Source: a virus. Taken from it: 28,811 nt of DNA. A model generated the notes under the pieces. It did not search any database and had not been told where the DNA came from. It saw only the letters and a list, made by a program, of their open reading frames with translations. Every line of letters starts with the position of its first letter. Positions within the stretch are counted from its first letter, which is position 1. Both the position numbers and the translations under genes were made by a program. Of this stretch, positions 27,416-28,811 are shown one piece after another. Location of the stretch: the IMG/VR virus record IMGVR_UViG_3300005471_000043, positions 1-28,811 of that record; one strand, written 5' to 3'.

Positions 27416-27569
27416 TCTGGTTGTCGCCGGCCGGTGGTCTCTATCACTCCATGGTTGGTAAATCTTCGACCGTTCGGGGCATCCATGTAGCGGGGGCCGC
27501 CCCGGTGGTTCACGCTGTCGGACCTATGCGACACACTGAGTGGGCCAAGCGCCGTCTGGGGGGATCGCG

Positions 27570-27779
27570 ATGACTGTTGTCGAGCAGTGGCTTACAGATC
27601 ACGACGATGAGACTGTGATCGTTGTTTCGGAGGAAGAGTTTCGTGCCGATGCGCAGCGGGCTCTTGCTGGTCTCGGTCTGACGTATGCGGAGCTTGAGGC
27701 TCAGGCGCGCAACTGCGACTTCACGTCTGCCCGTGCACACGCACTGTGGGTGTCGATCGGCGGCACGGTTGACCTCTGA
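27570..27779 (+). CDS. Small partner protein of an unrecognised two-gene unit
   Basis: A 69-residue protein starting at ATG 27570, 8-10 bases after GGGGGG. It reads MTVVEQWLTDHDDETVIVVS, EEEFRADAQRALAGLGLTYA, ELEAQARNCDFTSARAHALW and ends SIGGTVDL. The acidic front and helical body resemble an antitoxin or regulatory partner by size, but no helix-turn-helix is clear. It overlaps the next gene by 11 bases. Third positions are less GC-biased than in neighbours (GTTGTTTCGGAGGAAGAG), a sign of transfer. Confidence 0.72.
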   Translation: MTVVEQWLTDHDDETVIVVSEEEFRADAQRALAGLGLTYAELEAQARNCDFTSARAHALWVSIGGTVDL

Positions 27780-28428
27780 CCTGGCGCGATTGGCCTTCGA
27801 CTTCGCCCAGGAACTGCAGCGCACTCTCAACTCGACGATCTGCTGCGACGTGCGCCTGAAGGCGGTGCAGCGCCCGTTCGAGAGTGCCCCAGTGTTCACG
27901 GTGGGCAGCGGCCTGTCCCGCAGCAATCTGACGCAGCCCACAGGTTTTCCTGTGCGGATCGATAAGAAGAGGCCGCGGCTGTGGATGAACCTCAGCTATC
28001 AGGTTCATCTGGATCACGAATGTCGCTACCTGACGGTCCACAAGTCGTACTGCGGGATCTTCTCTGACGAGGAGCTAGAAACCTGTCTGTGTCACTTCGA
28101 CTATGAGCGAGAGAAGGACAAGTACACGAGCGCTCACGTGCAGGTGCACGGTCGGTCGACGGCATTGGAGGCGTTGAACCGGGCCGGCGATGAGAAACGC
28201 CCGCTGGAGAAGCTGCACTTCCCGGTGGGTGGGAAGCGGTTCCGTCCGAGTCTTGAGGACATCATCGAGTTCCTGATTGCGGAACGCCTGGCTGACGGGC
28301 GCGAGGGTTGGGAGCGGGTGGTCGAGGAAGGTCGGGACAAGTTTCAGCGGAGCCAGTTGCGGGCGGCCATAAGGCGTAACACGGCGCTCGTTGAGGAGTT
28401 CATGCGGGAGCAGGAGAAGCAGGCCTGA
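27769..28428 (+). CDS. Larger partner of an unrecognised two-gene unit
   Basis: A 219-residue protein; the only suitable start I see is TTG 27769, inside the end of the partner gene. Features: LARLAFDFAQELQRTLNSTI, CCDVRLKAVQ, MNLSYQVHLDHECRYLTVHK, CLCHFDYEREKDKYTSAHVQ, then HFPVGGKRFRPSLEDIIEFL and a basic C-terminal helix (QRSQLRAAIRRNTALVEEF). The HFPVGGKRFRPSLEDIIEFL block looks like the conserved core of a family known to me only as uncharacterised. Several His/Cys/Asp could form a metal site. The module type (small protein plus larger one, overlapping, in a phage accessory region) resembles toxin-antitoxin or defence pairs. That is inference. Confidence 0.7.
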   Translation: MTSDLARLAFDFAQELQRTLNSTICCDVRLKAVQRPFESAPVFTVGSGLSRSNLTQPTGFPVRIDKKRPRLWMNLSYQVHLDHECRYLTVHKSYCGIFSDEELETCLCHFDYEREKDKYTSAHVQVHGRSTALEALNRAGDEKRPLEKLHFPVGGKRFRPSLEDIIEFLIAERLADGREGWERVVEEGRDKFQRSQLRAAIRRNTALVEEFMREQEKQA

Positions 28429-28443
28429 GCGTGCACAGTAAAG

Positions 28444-28466
28444 AGCCCCGGCCATCGGCCGGGGCT
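28444..28466. terminator. Terminator shared by convergent genes
   Basis: AGCCCCGGCC and GGCCGGGGCT form a perfect ten-pair stem around ATC, with AAAG before and TCTTC after. It lies between the two-gene unit and the convergent leftward gene ending at 28478. Confidence 0.92.
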
Positions 28467-28477
28467 TCTTCGTGCGT

Positions 28478-28811
28478 TCATCGCCGTCTCGTCGGCGGCC
28501 CATACGGCGACTGCCAGACGGGCCGGTCGCGGCGCGGAACGGGCGCCTGGTGCTCGCAGGCGGCGGACTCGCGTAGCTGCTGAAATGCTTCGGCCACCTG
28601 TTTGACCTGTTCGGCGACGCGTTCGATGACGGGCCGGAAAGCAGCACGCAGCTGGTTGCATACCTCGTCGGCAATAACCTGCGCCTCCTGCCCGACGAGG
28701 TCGGTGTACGGGCCGTCCTGCCCGCGCTCGGCGGCACCGACGGCTTCCCGCGCCTGATCGGGGGTGAGGCCGCGCCGGTCGACGAGACGCTGCACGAGGG
28801 CGCTTCGGCCG
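28478..28811 (-). CDS. Small helical phage protein, start beyond the window
   Basis: A leftward frame open to the right edge; the first in-frame start candidate inside the window is GTG 28795, but the frame continues upstream (GRSALVQRLVDRRGLTPDQA), so the gene may start outside. The body is a long amphipathic helix (LRAAFRPVIERVAEQVKQVA), with a basic, proline-rich tail. It belongs to another leftward unit to the right of the window. Function unknown. Confidence 0.66.
   Translation of the reverse strand, partial: GRSALVQRLVDRRGLTPDQAREAVGAAERGQDGPYTDLVGQEAQVIADEVCNQLRAAFRPVIERVAEQVKQVAEAFQQLRESAACEHQAPVPRRDRPVWQSPYGPPTRRR

Noticed and set aside
27416-27569. Small rightward frame before the two-gene unit
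   Set aside because: It has no ribosome site and runs through a likely promoter; the composition does not suggest a protein.

Overview
The window is very GC-rich, uses many GTG starts and strong GGAG-type ribosome sites, and carries a phage portal and terminase next to plasmid-type transfer genes. This points to a temperate actinophage, prophage or phage-plasmid of a Streptomyces-like host. No integrase, rRNA, CRISPR array or complete tRNA is visible. The window cuts a gene at each end: the portal on the left and a small leftward gene on the right.

Layout. (1) Positions 1-7190, leftward: packaging and virion block. In transcription order it holds two small membrane proteins (holin candidates), a small acidic protein, a tail-fibre-like protein, a long LamG-like protein with 20-residue repeats, two small proteins, a small-terminase candidate, the large terminase and the portal. 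One small gene (1575-1862) runs the opposite way between terminase and portal. (2) Positions 7340-12996, leftward: a dense chain of small actinophage genes, many joined by GTGA/ATGA overlaps, with terminators near 7600 and 10800. It includes MerR-like, DUF6221-like and zinc-knuckle proteins. (3) Positions 13020-13600: a switch with face-to-face promoters, inverted operator-like repeats and a rightward HTH regulator that seems to be leaderless. (4) Positions 13637-23528, leftward: a long operon with a plasmid-spread character. It encodes a TraB/FtsK-like DNA translocase, a signal-peptide membrane protein, a DUF2637 (Spd-like) membrane protein, a HELTH metallopeptidase, a ParB-fold protein and many small proteins. 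A phased 8-bp repeat cluster lies just 3' of the translocase gene. (5) Positions 23529-28811: control and accessory region. It has a GntR/UTRA regulator facing the spread operon, a TTA-codon gene, a leftward XRE-type repressor candidate, a P22_AR_N-type antirepressor, a Nudix hydrolase, an HTH protein and an unrecognised two-gene pair.

Inferred working model. The GntR protein and its divergent promoter pair control the spread operon, as KorSA-type GntR proteins control tra genes on Streptomyces plasmids. The XRE protein and antirepressor control lysogeny versus lytic growth. The 13-kb regulator controls the leftward block that leads toward the late genes. The main novelty is a TraB/Spd transfer module with a possible cis-acting recognition array inside a phage genome. 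Second is a recurring design of paired leader hairpins that share the same loop. All calls come from reading the sequence only; no database search was run.
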